A stretch of 64,000 nt of DNA from Paenibacillus antibioticophila (GTDB taxonomy: Bacteria > Bacillota > Bacilli > Paenibacillales > Paenibacillaceae). The notes under the pieces were generated by a model. The model saw only the letters and a list, made by a program, of their open reading frames with translations. It made no database searches and was not told the DNA's origin. The stretch is from NCBI RefSeq assembly GCF_000455265.1, contig NZ_HG005140.1, positions 391,852-455,851 on the forward strand. Reading direction: 5' to 3'. Each line of letters opens with the position of its first letter. The first letter of the stretch is position 1. Below, piece by piece: positions 8,665 through 14,980 of the stretch. A program made the translations under genes and the position numbers.

Positions 8665-8918
8665 TTAGCAAGCCCCCTTTTAATGAGGCGACGAACTGTG
8701 ATATAATACTTTTGAATATTTTGTAATGCCTGCAATCTTCCGGCTCCTAACCCGGAGGATTGCTTTTTTTGTTCCTTCAATCCCAAGTCAATCATGATGT
8801 CGTGGATTTCCTTGTCCAGCCAGTCGTCACCCGCGTCAAGCGTCTTGCCGCTATCCCTAAACCGGATTAAGTCCTGCAAGTGCCTGAAGCTACGCCAGTT
8901 CTGCAGATTCAAATCCAC
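8661..8918 (-). CDS. Hypothetical small helical prophage protein
   Basis: An 85-residue, mostly helical protein with GTG start at 8918 behind GAGGGGGTG. It contains two Trp near the N-terminus (LQNWRSFRHL, DDWLDKEI) and a basic C-terminus (VRRLIKRGLAK). The stop overlaps the next gene by four bases. Not recognised. Confidence 0.5.
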   Translation of the reverse strand: MDLNLQNWRSFRHLQDLIRFRDSGKTLDAGDDWLDKEIHDIMIDLGLKEQKKQSSGLGAGRLQALQNIQKYYITVRRLIKRGLAK

Positions 8919-8931
8919 TCAGCACACCCCC

Positions 8932-9231
8932 TCACATGAATCGAAGTTTAATAGCCTCTAAGGCGATGCGTTTATTATTTGAATCAAGGTAATCCATGTC
9001 TGACAGGTTGCTAAGCTTGTGTTGCTCGTTAAATAAATGTAGTGCTAGGTTAAGCATGAATCGTTCTGATTGGCTCCACGGTCGTGAAATACGTTTCAAG
9101 CCGCCTGTATTAATAGTGCGAGCATCAAAGTCAATATGGGTTGCAACGAATTGTCGCAATCTATCACTTTCCAGGAAAATGTGTAGAGTGCTGCGCCAGT
9201 AGCGGTCCCGCTTAAGCTCCTCTGGTATCAT
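8932..9231 (-). CDS. Hypothetical prophage protein
   Basis: A 99-residue protein. The ATG at 9231 is six bases behind GAAGGAGG; the TTG at 9237, nearer the ribosome site, is less likely. It has a central FDARTINTGGLKRI segment and PWSQSERFMLNLALHLFN near residue 55. That last pattern is typical of small proteins of Bacillus phages in the early operon, but no function is known. It overlaps the upstream HTH gene by 20 bases. Confidence 0.6.
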   Translation of the reverse strand: MIPEELKRDRYWRSTLHIFLESDRLRQFVATHIDFDARTINTGGLKRISRPWSQSERFMLNLALHLFNEQHKLSNLSDMDYLDSNNKRIALEAIKLRFM

Positions 9232-9532
9232 ATTCAACCTCCTTCAACATCCCGGCTTTGGTCAGTTCGTATTCGTCCACCCAATCAGCACGTGTATACC
9301 AACGACCGTCATCGTTCTGAAATCCTTTAATCTTACCCGCTGCCAACCACTTTCGGGCAGTTCTGACATTGACATCGTAACGTTGAGCCAATTCAGCGTC
9401 TGAATAAGCACGCGGCACACTATCCTCAACAGCGTATTCCTTGCTGATTTGCTGAATAGCAAGCTTTTGCTCAGGTACGTCCAGCATTTCCAAAATTGAA
9501 CGCATCACCTTTGTTGTTTGGGATACTAACAC
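9212..9532 (-). CDS. Helix-turn-helix protein, excisionase/MerR-like
   Basis: A 106-residue DNA-binding protein. Residues about 42-90 (YSDAELAQRYDVNVRTARKW, then GKIKGFQNDDGRWYTRADW) form a winged helix-turn-helix of the excisionase/HTH_17 type. The N-terminal 35 residues are helical (SILEMLDVPEQKLAIQQI) and could mediate dimerisation. GTG start at 9532. It is the first gene of the leftward early operon, a position used by excisionases or early regulators. It is larger than classical Xis proteins, so a regulatory role is equally possible. Confidence 0.75.
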   Translation of the reverse strand: MLVSQTTKVMRSILEMLDVPEQKLAIQQISKEYAVEDSVPRAYSDAELAQRYDVNVRTARKWLAAGKIKGFQNDDGRWYTRADWVDEYELTKAGMLKEVEYDTRGA

Positions 9533-9573
9533 GTCCCTATCTCCCTCCTAAAATCTGCTAAAATAGTAGTGTC

Positions 9574-9871
9574 GTCGTATCAAGGCAGCACCCTCCGGGA
9601 GAAAGGAGAGTGATACATGTTTTTCTTCTTTTTTTGATTCGGATTTTTCCAAACGCCTATCCTCCGCAATGGAAGATCGAGGACTAGACGCGATTGCTTT
9701 AGCCATGCTTGCAAACGTATCGCCCGTCACAGTAGAACGCTGGTTGAACGGGAACTTTGAACCGAGACACAAGAATTTGGCCCGCATAGCCAATGCTCTT
9801 GATGTGTCTGACAACTATCTCTTAGGCTGAATCTGATAAAACCAGCCCGGAGGGTTCTGCCCTGATACGAC
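9574..9871. repeat. 26-bp near-perfect inverted repeat pair
   Basis: The left arm (9574-9599, beginning GTCGTATCA and ending ACCCTCCGGG) and right arm (9846-9871) are complementary at 24 of 26 positions. They enclose 246 bases containing the frameshifted XRE gene. The left arm also lies upstream of the start of the leftward HTH gene. The arms could be recombination sites, ends of a small inserted cassette, or a long-range RNA stem; the sequence does not decide. Confidence 0.75.
9617..9830 (+). pseudogene. XRE-family repressor with one-base shift in a T7 run
   Basis: An ATG at 9617, seven bases after AAAGGAGAG, opens a frame that stops after six codons (TGA at 9635). If one T is skipped in the run of seven T at 9629-9635, the frame continues through DSDFSKRLSSAMEDRGLD, a helix-turn-helix (IALAMLANVSPVTVERWL) and LARIANALDVSDNYLLG to a TGA at 9828, giving about 70 residues of a typical Cro/CI-like domain. 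The downstream in-frame ATG at 9669 would lose the first helix and has no ribosome site. It is either a homopolymer mutation or error, or expression by slippage. The strand is opposite to the surrounding early operon, and 26-bp inverted repeats flank it. Confidence 0.75.
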
Positions 9872-9893
9872 TACGGTAGGATTTCTCCCAACG
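9869..9893. repeat. Repeat copy 1 near the control region
   Basis: A 25-base sequence GACTACGGT-A-GGATTTCTCCCA-A-CG, 23 of 25 identical to the sequence at 10597-10621. It follows directly on the right 26-bp arm and precedes the 9951 gene. A candidate protein-binding site. Confidence 0.5.
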
Positions 9894-9950
9894 ATTTGCT
9901 AGAATTGTTAATGCCAAAACCATCAAATACTTTATGAAAGGAATAAAACA

Positions 9951-10316
9951 ATGTGCGATATTCCAGATAACTTTGATACCGAAATTCATCAACTAATAGA
10001 AACAATTTCAGGCAAGTGGTTAATGTTCCCCAAGGCAATACCCTTAGGAACCTTCTTTATTGATATTGAAGAAAATTTTGTGCTCGGAGTTCATAAGGCT
10101 GATAGCAACATCTGTGTCTATATCCCTGATGAAAATGGAGTCTACCAACATGTCAGTAACATTGCATTTCAATCAAACGAGGACGTTTCAACCATCTGTG
10201 TTAACGGATCTGGCATTAAAGACATTAGGTATGATTTGGATGATCGCTATAACCCGACCGCTCCCCTCAGAGCCCTTTTTGTGGACTTAGAGGCTGACTC
10301 TGATCAAACTCGATAG
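9951..10316 (+). CDS. Hypothetical acidic prophage protein
   Basis: A 121-residue acidic protein on the strand opposite to the early operon, ATG behind AAAGGA. It begins MCDIPDNFDTEIHQLIETIS and includes GTFFIDIEENFVLGVHKAD, a probable beta-rich fold. I do not recognise it. It follows the XRE gene at 9617 by 120 bases in the same direction, so the two may form a small cassette inserted in the early region. Its last 50 bases overlap the convergent DnaD-fragment gene. Confidence 0.5.
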   Translation: MCDIPDNFDTEIHQLIETISGKWLMFPKAIPLGTFFIDIEENFVLGVHKADSNICVYIPDENGVYQHVSNIAFQSNEDVSTICVNGSGIKDIRYDLDDRYNPTAPLRALFVDLEADSDQTR

Positions 10317-10533
10317 CTTGAGGTAACTTCAAAATTCCTTGCCGCTGGTATCGATCAAGAAAATGAACGATAAATTTAAAACTGTATTGATGTGATAATT
10401 CCTTGACTTGTTCCATCGCATGGACGACAAGTGACCCATCCACCCCTACATCTTCGATATACTCTGCCAACCTTTTGACTTGAAACGGATTACACTCAAA
10501 GCCGAAAATGCGTTTGTGAGCGTTGTATACCAT
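10267..10533 (-). CDS. Orphan DnaD C-terminal domain, possible remnant
   Basis: An 88-residue reading frame whose first 70 residues parallel the C-terminal domain of the initiator at 2051-2824: HKRIFGFECNPFQVKRLAEYI against HERVFGYGCNPFQAQQLADYI, and YSFKFIVHFLDRY against YNFKLIAKILDDY. The N-terminal winged helix is missing. The ATG at 10533 has no good ribosome site; a GGGAGGGG lies further upstream followed by an out-of-frame GTG that opens a 12-codon frame. It is either a decayed second initiator or a stand-alone domain that modulates initiation. Confidence 0.5.
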   Translation of the reverse strand: MVYNAHKRIFGFECNPFQVKRLAEYIEDVGVDGSLVVHAMEQVKELSHQYSFKFIVHFLDRYQRQGILKLPQAIEFDQSQPLSPQKGL

Positions 10534-10596
10534 CGTTTCATTAGCAGATAATTTGATTGTTGTAATCGTGATCGTACACGGCCCCTCCCTTCCTCA

Positions 10597-10621
10597 GACT
10601 ACGGTGGGATTTCTCCCACCG
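10597..10621. repeat. Repeat copy 2 with perfect dyad
   Basis: Second copy of the 25-base sequence at 9869. Here it contains a perfect inverted repeat, ACGGTGGGA-TTTC-TCCCACCGT (10601-10622). It lies between the end of the 55-residue gene and the orphan DnaD fragment. It has no T tract on either strand, so an operator or RNA structural element is as likely as a terminator. Confidence 0.55.
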
Positions 10622-10650
10622 TTATTTTGAGATCATAGAACGTAGTTTTT

Positions 10651-10818
10651 TTACCCTACGGCCATCTTTTTGGATGCAACTGAACTAGTCGATTGCTGGC
10701 TGAACAATAAAGCATTTATGGTATTTAAGACATATGACTGATTCTGAGGAGTTAGTTGTCCAGCTAATGAACCGATTTCAAATGCGGTCTTAATTGGACT
10801 CGCTTTATCGTTTCCCAT
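10651..10818 (-). CDS. Small prophage protein divergent from repressor
   Basis: A 55-residue protein starting MGNDKASPIKTAFEIG, with LAGQLTPQNQSYVLNTINAL near residue 20-35 and a polar, basic tail (SSVASKKMAVG). AGGGGG precedes the ATG at 10818. It is the first gene on the leftward transcript from the promoter that mirrors the repressor promoter, the place of Cro or an antirepressor, but it has no helix-turn-helix that I can see. The regular spacing of hydrophobic residues suggests one or two amphipathic helices. Function unknown. Confidence 0.65.
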   Translation of the reverse strand: MGNDKASPIKTAFEIGSLAGQLTPQNQSYVLNTINALLFSQQSTSSVASKKMAVG

Positions 10819-10870
10819 TTTGATTCCCCCTTTTGCTTGTCATATTACATTTATTTGCTTGCCTGATTAC

Positions 10871-10971
10871 AATTTAAATGATTTTAATGTTTGCGTCAAT
10901 ACATTTTTAAAATTAATTATGTTTGTTTGAAATCATTTGGTATTGACGCAAACATATTTGGACATTAATAT
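10871..10971. promoter_or_regulatory. Divergent mirror-image promoters with 16-bp operator pair
   Basis: A perfect 16-bp inverted repeat (left 10887-10902 ATGTTTGCGTCAATAC, right 10940-10955) is separated by 37 bases. Each arm contains a TTGACG -35 element. Rightward: TTGACG (10943-10948), 17 bases, TAATAT (10966-10971), driving the repressor at 10997. Leftward: TTGACG (10899-10894), 17 bases, TAAATT (10876-10871), driving the 55-residue gene. This is the expected layout of a lysogeny switch with the repressor binding both arms. Confidence 0.8.
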
Positions 10972-10996
10972 TATGTTTGTGGAGGTGAATTAAATA

Positions 10997-11344
10997 ATGA
11001 ATTTGTCTGAGAAGATAAAACTGATACGAAAAGCAAATAATCTTACTCAAGATGAGTTTGCCAGTTCTATTGGTATATCGAGAGGAAACCTTGCGAATAT
11101 CGAGCTTGGTAATGTCACGCCTACACAGCTTTTTATTAATTGCGTATCATTGATGTACAATGTTGATAAAAATTGGCTGCTGGATGATTCTAATAACGAT
11201 TTGAGTGCTCTGAACAATTCAACCAACATGATTTCTCTAATAGTAGAGAAATACGATCAGTTGGACGACAAGTACAAAAAGTTTGTAGAAGGCCAGATTA
11301 ATCAATTGCTTGAGTTACAGGAGCAGGCAAATAACTCTAAGTGA
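10997..11344 (+). CDS. Prophage repressor, XRE family
   Basis: A 115-residue protein with an N-terminal helix-turn-helix (residues 1-60: EKIKLIRKANNLTQDEFASS, IGISRGNLANIELG, then VDKNWLL) and a helical C-terminal segment (MISLIVEKYDQLDDKYKKF) suited to oligomerisation. GGAGGTGA precedes the ATG. No peptidase domain is present, so RecA-stimulated self-cleavage of the CI/LexA type is not expected; induction must work differently. It is transcribed toward the integrase from one of two mirror promoters, and is the best candidate for the lysogeny repressor. Confidence 0.85.
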   Translation: MNLSEKIKLIRKANNLTQDEFASSIGISRGNLANIELGNVTPTQLFINCVSLMYNVDKNWLLDDSNNDLSALNNSTNMISLIVEKYDQLDDKYKKFVEGQINQLLELQEQANNSK

Positions 11345-11381
11345 ACCACCACCCTAAAATCACAATTAAAGGAGTAACACG

Positions 11382-11606
11382 ATGCGGTATGAGCCGGATC
11401 GTTGTCGACTTCGCGAGCTTTATGCTGAGACCGGTATCAATCAGCGCATGGTGCACATCATAACCGGCATTTCCGAGAGCCAGCTATCTGAATATGCCAG
11501 CAACCATACCCGCATGGGGCTGGGGACAGCCGTTACGATAGCCAGAGCTTTAAAATTGCCTAGCTGTGAAATGCTCTATACCTGGAAGGTCTCAGATAAA
11601 AAATAG
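11382..11606 (+). CDS. Small XRE-family regulator
   Basis: A 74-residue protein with AAAGGAG before its ATG. It contains a helix-turn-helix (ELYAETGINQRMVHIITGIS, ESQLSEYA) and the closing ARALKLPSCEMLY typical of YorfE/XRE-like short regulators in Paenibacillus phages. It lies 37 bases after the repressor gene in the same direction and is probably cotranscribed. It may assist repression or control the integrase. Confidence 0.75.
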   Translation: MRYEPDRCRLRELYAETGINQRMVHIITGISESQLSEYASNHTRMGLGTAVTIARALKLPSCEMLYTWKVSDKK

Positions 11607-11637
11607 CGGAGCGACGGAGGCTAATGGCCTCCCGATC

Positions 11638-11673
11638 CGGTAAAAACTTTAGTAATTCCTAAAGTTTTTACCG
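11638..11673 (+). terminator. 15-bp perfect inverted repeat after XRE genes
   Basis: CGGTAAAAACTTTAG and its complement are separated by six bases (TAATTC). It lies 30 bases behind the second XRE gene and would fold into a strong hairpin. The right arm contains T5, but no T tract follows the full stem, so it could also be a binding site. A smaller GGAGGC/GCCTCC hairpin is at 11616-11632. Confidence 0.55.
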
Positions 11674-11745
11674 CACCAATATGTCTTATGTCCTAATTAT
11701 CCACCTATCCACTTGCATAATCCGTCATAATATGTCGAGTCAAGG

Positions 11746-11772
11746 ATGCAACTCAAGGGGGTCGAGTTGCAT
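11746..11772 (-). terminator. Hairpin behind the LytTR gene
   Basis: ATGCAACTC (11746-11754) and GAGTTGCAT (11764-11772) form a perfect 9-bp stem just after the stop codon of the leftward LytTR gene. There is no clear T tract, so the terminator call is tentative. Confidence 0.5.
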
Positions 11773-11781
11773 ATAATCCCT

Positions 11782-12123
11782 TTATCTGTAACGACTTCGT
11801 GAAGCAACCACAATTTCGCTGTTGTCGACAAATGTCGTAACATATTGTCCGTCATCTGTTGTTCTGGTACGTTTGATCCGGGTACGGTTGACTATGGTGG
11901 ACTTGTCTATATAGTCGAATCCATACTTTCTGAGGGCTTGAGAAATATCCTTAAGGGTGAGCAGCGGGGCATATCCTCCATGGGTTGTGTGATAGACGGG
12001 TAGCAATTCAGAATTTTTAGTACGTCGATAGACTGAAATATAATTTACTTCGGACAAGTCGAACGCCTGAAAATCACTGTCTTCTCCTGTCCTGTTCTCG
12101 ATCTTAACACCGATGATCTGCAT
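11782..12123 (-). CDS. Solo LytTR-like DNA-binding protein
   Basis: A 113-residue protein, ATG behind GAGGAG. The pattern LSEVNYISVYRRTKN, LLPVYHTTHGGY, LKDISQALRKYGFDYIDKST, IVNRTRIKR and TTFVDNSEIVVASRSR follows the ten-strand LytTR fold: the promoter-reading domain of AgrA-type regulators. No receiver domain is attached. It sits between the XRE genes and the integrase, pointing away from the integrase, and could be an accessory regulator of lysogeny or of host genes. Direct repeats matching LytTR sites were not identified. Confidence 0.7.
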   Translation of the reverse strand: MQIIGVKIENRTGEDSDFQAFDLSEVNYISVYRRTKNSELLPVYHTTHGGYAPLLTLKDISQALRKYGFDYIDKSTIVNRTRIKRTRTTDDGQYVTTFVDNSEIVVASRSRYR

Positions 12124-12214
12124 AGTCAGTCTCCTCTTGGTGCGATTTTACTCTAATGGTAATCCGAAAGCTGATCAAAAATCTTGTTGAAAAACATGGA
12201 AGTGAGGGTTAGCG

Positions 12215-13492
12215 ATGGCTAGACGTAAAAAGGAAGAACTGCCCCCTAAAGTCAGGAAGCGCGGTAAGGGGTATACGTACCGCTATGATGTAACCGTGGT
12301 GGATGAAGAGGGGGTACCCACCAGGAGCCAACGGGATACGAAGCAATATCCAACTCCTATGGAAGCCTATAACGCTGGCATTTTAATCGAGGCCAAATTA
12401 ATTGAAGGTACTTTTGTAGATGAAGAAAACATTTTATTTATCGATTGGGCGAAGCAGGCTATAGAAATTTATGCAGCTGAGAAGAACTTGAAGCCCGGGA
12501 CGGTAGAGGGAAAATATGCGCACCTGAAGCAAGCGCGGAAGGCATTCGCAGGCGTGAAATTGAAAAATATCACCCCTCTGCAAGTTAAAAACTTCTTCTT
12601 GTCTCTCCGTGACGAGCATGACCTGGGCCAGAGCGCTATCAACGGCATATACGCAACCATTCGGATGATATTCAGGTTAGCCAAGCGTATGCAGATCATT
12701 GCCAAAGACCCGTCAGAAGGATCAGTGCGGCCAGGCGCTAGACAAACCTTTAACGACTTGGAAGTGTTGGAGGCATCCGGGGCGATTCCCGAATACCTTG
12801 AGAAAGAGCAGGTTATTGAACTGCTCAAGGCAATTAAGCAGCTCGCAGCACAAGAGACACGGCCGCGGATCGCCTTCGGCTATCGTCAATTGTACCGGGT
12901 TGTATTCTTGCTTACCTATACAGGGTTGCGGATTGGTGAATTATGCGCTCTTGATGATTCCCGAGTAGACACCAAGAAGAAAACGATACGCGTAATTGCG
13001 AACCTGTATATCCCCAAGGGAGGGATACGAAAATACGAGCTTGTTACTCCTAAAAGCGACGCATCCGTGCGAACAGTTGATTTTAGCAATGCCGTGACTA
13101 GTATCATAGAGAGTCAGCGCCATGATTTGAAGACCTTCAAGCTTTTGTGCGGGGAGAAATTTTACTCTCACCCAAAAAGAAAGTTTTTGTTTGTTTCCTA
13201 TAAGAGCTTCCCTGGATACCCGCTAAATGTTGCCGCTGTCGAGCACGCATTTAAACGGGCCATGGAAGCGGCCAAGCTGCCTGAATCTATCACGCCTCAT
13301 AGTATGAGGCATACATTTACAAGCCTTAACGCAGAGGCTGGTGCCCCCTTGGAGGACATCCAGAAGCAGCTAGGACATTCCTCAGACGAAGTAACCAAGC
13401 GTGTATATTATCATGTTACAGAAGCCCGGAGACGCGCTAATGTCGATAAGCTAGACACCCTCATGCAAGACCTCATCTCAACCATAAATTAG
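12215..13492 (+). CDS. int: Phage integrase, tyrosine recombinase
   Basis: A 425-residue site-specific recombinase that would join phage and host att sites. Residues 1-60 form an arm-binding AP2-like domain (GYTYRYDVTVVDEEG, QYPTPMEAYNAG). Residues about 70-170 are the SAM-like core-binding domain. The catalytic domain carries the first Arg in TYTGLRIGELCALD (around residue 240), HSMRHTFTSLNAEAG (around 362), GHSSDEVTKRVYYHV with the nucleophilic Tyr (around 395). All catalytic residues appear present. It is the last prophage gene before host sequence, oriented toward the att site. Confidence 0.95.
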   Translation: MARRKKEELPPKVRKRGKGYTYRYDVTVVDEEGVPTRSQRDTKQYPTPMEAYNAGILIEAKLIEGTFVDEENILFIDWAKQAIEIYAAEKNLKPGTVEGKYAHLKQARKAFAGVKLKNITPLQVKNFFLSLRDEHDLGQSAINGIYATIRMIFRLAKRMQIIAKDPSEGSVRPGARQTFNDLEVLEASGAIPEYLEKEQVIELLKAIKQLAAQETRPRIAFGYRQLYRVVFLLTYTGLRIGELCALDDSRVDTKKKTIRVIANLYIPKGGIRKYELVTPKSDASVRTVDFSNAVTSIIESQRHDLKTFKLLCGEKFYSHPKRKFLFVSYKSFPGYPLNVAAVEHAFKRAMEAAKLPESITPHSMRHTFTSLNAEAGAPLEDIQKQLGHSSDEVTKRVYYHVTEARRRANVDKLDTLMQDLISTIN

Positions 13493-13496
13493 CCCT

Positions 13497-13518
13497 TTGT
13501 GGGCAAATTGTGGGCAAA
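13497..13518 (+). repeat. Two tandem 11-bp repeats, probable integrase arm sites
   Basis: TTGTGGGCAAA occurs twice head to tail (13497-13507 and 13508-13518), directly behind the integrase stop codon. Tandem short repeats here are usual arm-type binding sites for tyrosine integrases. The att core should lie between these repeats and the ROK gene, but cannot be identified without the other prophage end. Confidence 0.6.
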
Positions 13519-13607
13519 TCACGAAAATGACCGCGTCACTACGCGTTTTATGATAAACTTAATTTGTCTAGTCAACTAACTAAGTAATTTAGTAAGCACT
13601 TTTTATC

Positions 13608-13730
13608 TATATAAAGTTGAACTAAATAAGATGGCTTCGTTCAATTAGAGAATTCCGCGAACAACAGCGATCGTAAGAACACTTCACACGTTGCCCAGAA
13701 CGTAACATTCATTAGTTCAACTTATATATG
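13608..13730. repeat. MITE-like element with AGTTGAACTAA terminal repeats
   Basis: AGTTGAACTAA near 13615 and its complement TTAGTTCAACT near 13713, both flanked by TATATAA-type sequence, bound about 120 bases. The inside contains CCGCGAACAACAGCGATCGT and CTTCACACGTTGCCC, which recur inverted at 41372-41430. No coding capacity. The right end lies at the promoter of the ROK gene. Confidence 0.7.
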
Positions 13731-13772
13731 ATATGATGGCGAATAGAAAAGCATGTGACCGGAGGAACTTCA

Positions 13773-14954
13773 ATGAAAATTACGGGCGATCAGCAACTGA
13801 TCAAGAAGATGAACAAAGGCATAGTCCTGGATACCATTCGGCAAAAGCAGCCGCTCTCCCGGGCAGATATCTCCGCGGCGATCGGATTAAATAAAGCTAC
13901 GGTATCCTCCCTGGTCGCAGAGCTGATTGACACCCAGCTGGTTACCGAGATCGGGCCGGGCGAATCCAGCGGCGGCAGGAAGCCCACCTTGCTGCTATTC
14001 AACAAACAAGCCGGCTATGCGGTCGGCGTGGACATTCGCGTTCACGATCTTCTTGTCGTTATTGTTGATCTGGAAGGCCATATCATTCGCGAGCAGAGCA
14101 CCCCGCTTGCTGACTACACCACAGAAAGCGTAACGAATCAGATCAAATCCACGATCTCCAAGATCTGTGTTGATCTTCCCGCTACCCCTTACGGGGTCAT
14201 CGGGATCGGGATCGGAGTTCCCGGGCTTGTAGATGAGACTCAGCAAGTCGTCTCCGCTCCCAACCTGGGCTGGAACAATTTTGATCTGGCAGGACATCTT
14301 CAGCAAGAACTTGCTCTGCCGATTTATATCGATAATGAAGCAAATGCCGGAGCCATCGGGGAAAAGCTGTACGGTGCCGGGCTGCATACCAGTGATCTCG
14401 TCTATTTAAGCATCGGAGTCGGAATCGGCTCCGGGATAGTCGTCGGCGGCCAGCTATACCGCGGCACGTCTAATTTTTCCGGTGAGGTCGGCCATATGAC
14501 CATCGCCGAGAATGGACCGCTCTGCCGGTGCGGCAACCATGGCTGTTGGGAGACGCTGGCTTCCGAGAAGGCCCTGCTCGATCAGGCTGCAGCAATTTGG
14601 GGCGAGCAAGTCTCCACGATTGAAGAAGTGCTGGCGAAAGTAGAAGAGGGCAACAGCCAAGCTGTCACCCTCCTGAATGAGATCGGCACTCAGCTCGGCA
14701 TCGGGCTGGCGAATCTCGTTAATATTCTGAACCCCGAAATGATCGTCATCGGCAACCGGCTGTCTCTGGCAGGCAAACAGCTTGAGCAGGCCATGCTGCA
14801 CTCGATCAAAAACCGCAGCCTGTCTTATCATCGGAAGAAGACTCAAGTCGAATTTGCCAAGCTGGGAATCCGCTCCACCGCTCTGGGGGCGGCATCCATG
14901 CCAATTACGGCCTTCCTGGCGGATTCCGACGTCTCCGTGCAAGCGGAAGCCTGA
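13773..14954 (+). CDS. ROK-family transcriptional repressor (XylR/NagC type)
   Basis: A 393-residue protein; ATG 13773 lies six bases behind GGAGGA (the GTG at 13755 is upstream of it). Residues about 15-75 form a winged helix (LDTIRQKQPLSRADISAAIG, NKATVSSLVAELI, SSGGRKPTLL). The rest is a ROK sugar-kinase-like domain with GIGIGVPGLVD, the GEVGHM motif, and the zinc site CRCGNHGCWE. Members repress sugar genes and release DNA on binding a sugar. Its targets are not visible: no sugar operon adjoins it; the xyl genes, if it is XylR, are elsewhere. Confidence 0.9.
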   Translation: MKITGDQQLIKKMNKGIVLDTIRQKQPLSRADISAAIGLNKATVSSLVAELIDTQLVTEIGPGESSGGRKPTLLLFNKQAGYAVGVDIRVHDLLVVIVDLEGHIIREQSTPLADYTTESVTNQIKSTISKICVDLPATPYGVIGIGIGVPGLVDETQQVVSAPNLGWNNFDLAGHLQQELALPIYIDNEANAGAIGEKLYGAGLHTSDLVYLSIGVGIGSGIVVGGQLYRGTSNFSGEVGHMTIAENGPLCRCGNHGCWETLASEKALLDQAAAIWGEQVSTIEEVLAKVEEGNSQAVTLLNEIGTQLGIGLANLVNILNPEMIVIGNRLSLAGKQLEQAMLHSIKNRSLSYHRKKTQVEFAKLGIRSTALGAASMPITAFLADSDVSVQAEA

Positions 14955-14980
14955 AATAAGTTCAGCGGCAGCATGATGCG

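Noticed and set aside
9548..9814. 88-codon leftward frame opposite the shifted XRE gene
   Set aside because: It is antisense to a recognisable helix-turn-helix, has no ribosome site, and its composition is not protein-like.
1..13550. Integrative conjugative element instead of prophage
   Set aside because: PcfJ/PcfK occur in both, but the DnaD-G39P-DnaB set and Xpf-like factor are phage-typical and no relaxase, VirB4 or coupling protein is visible; only one end is in view, so this is not absolute.
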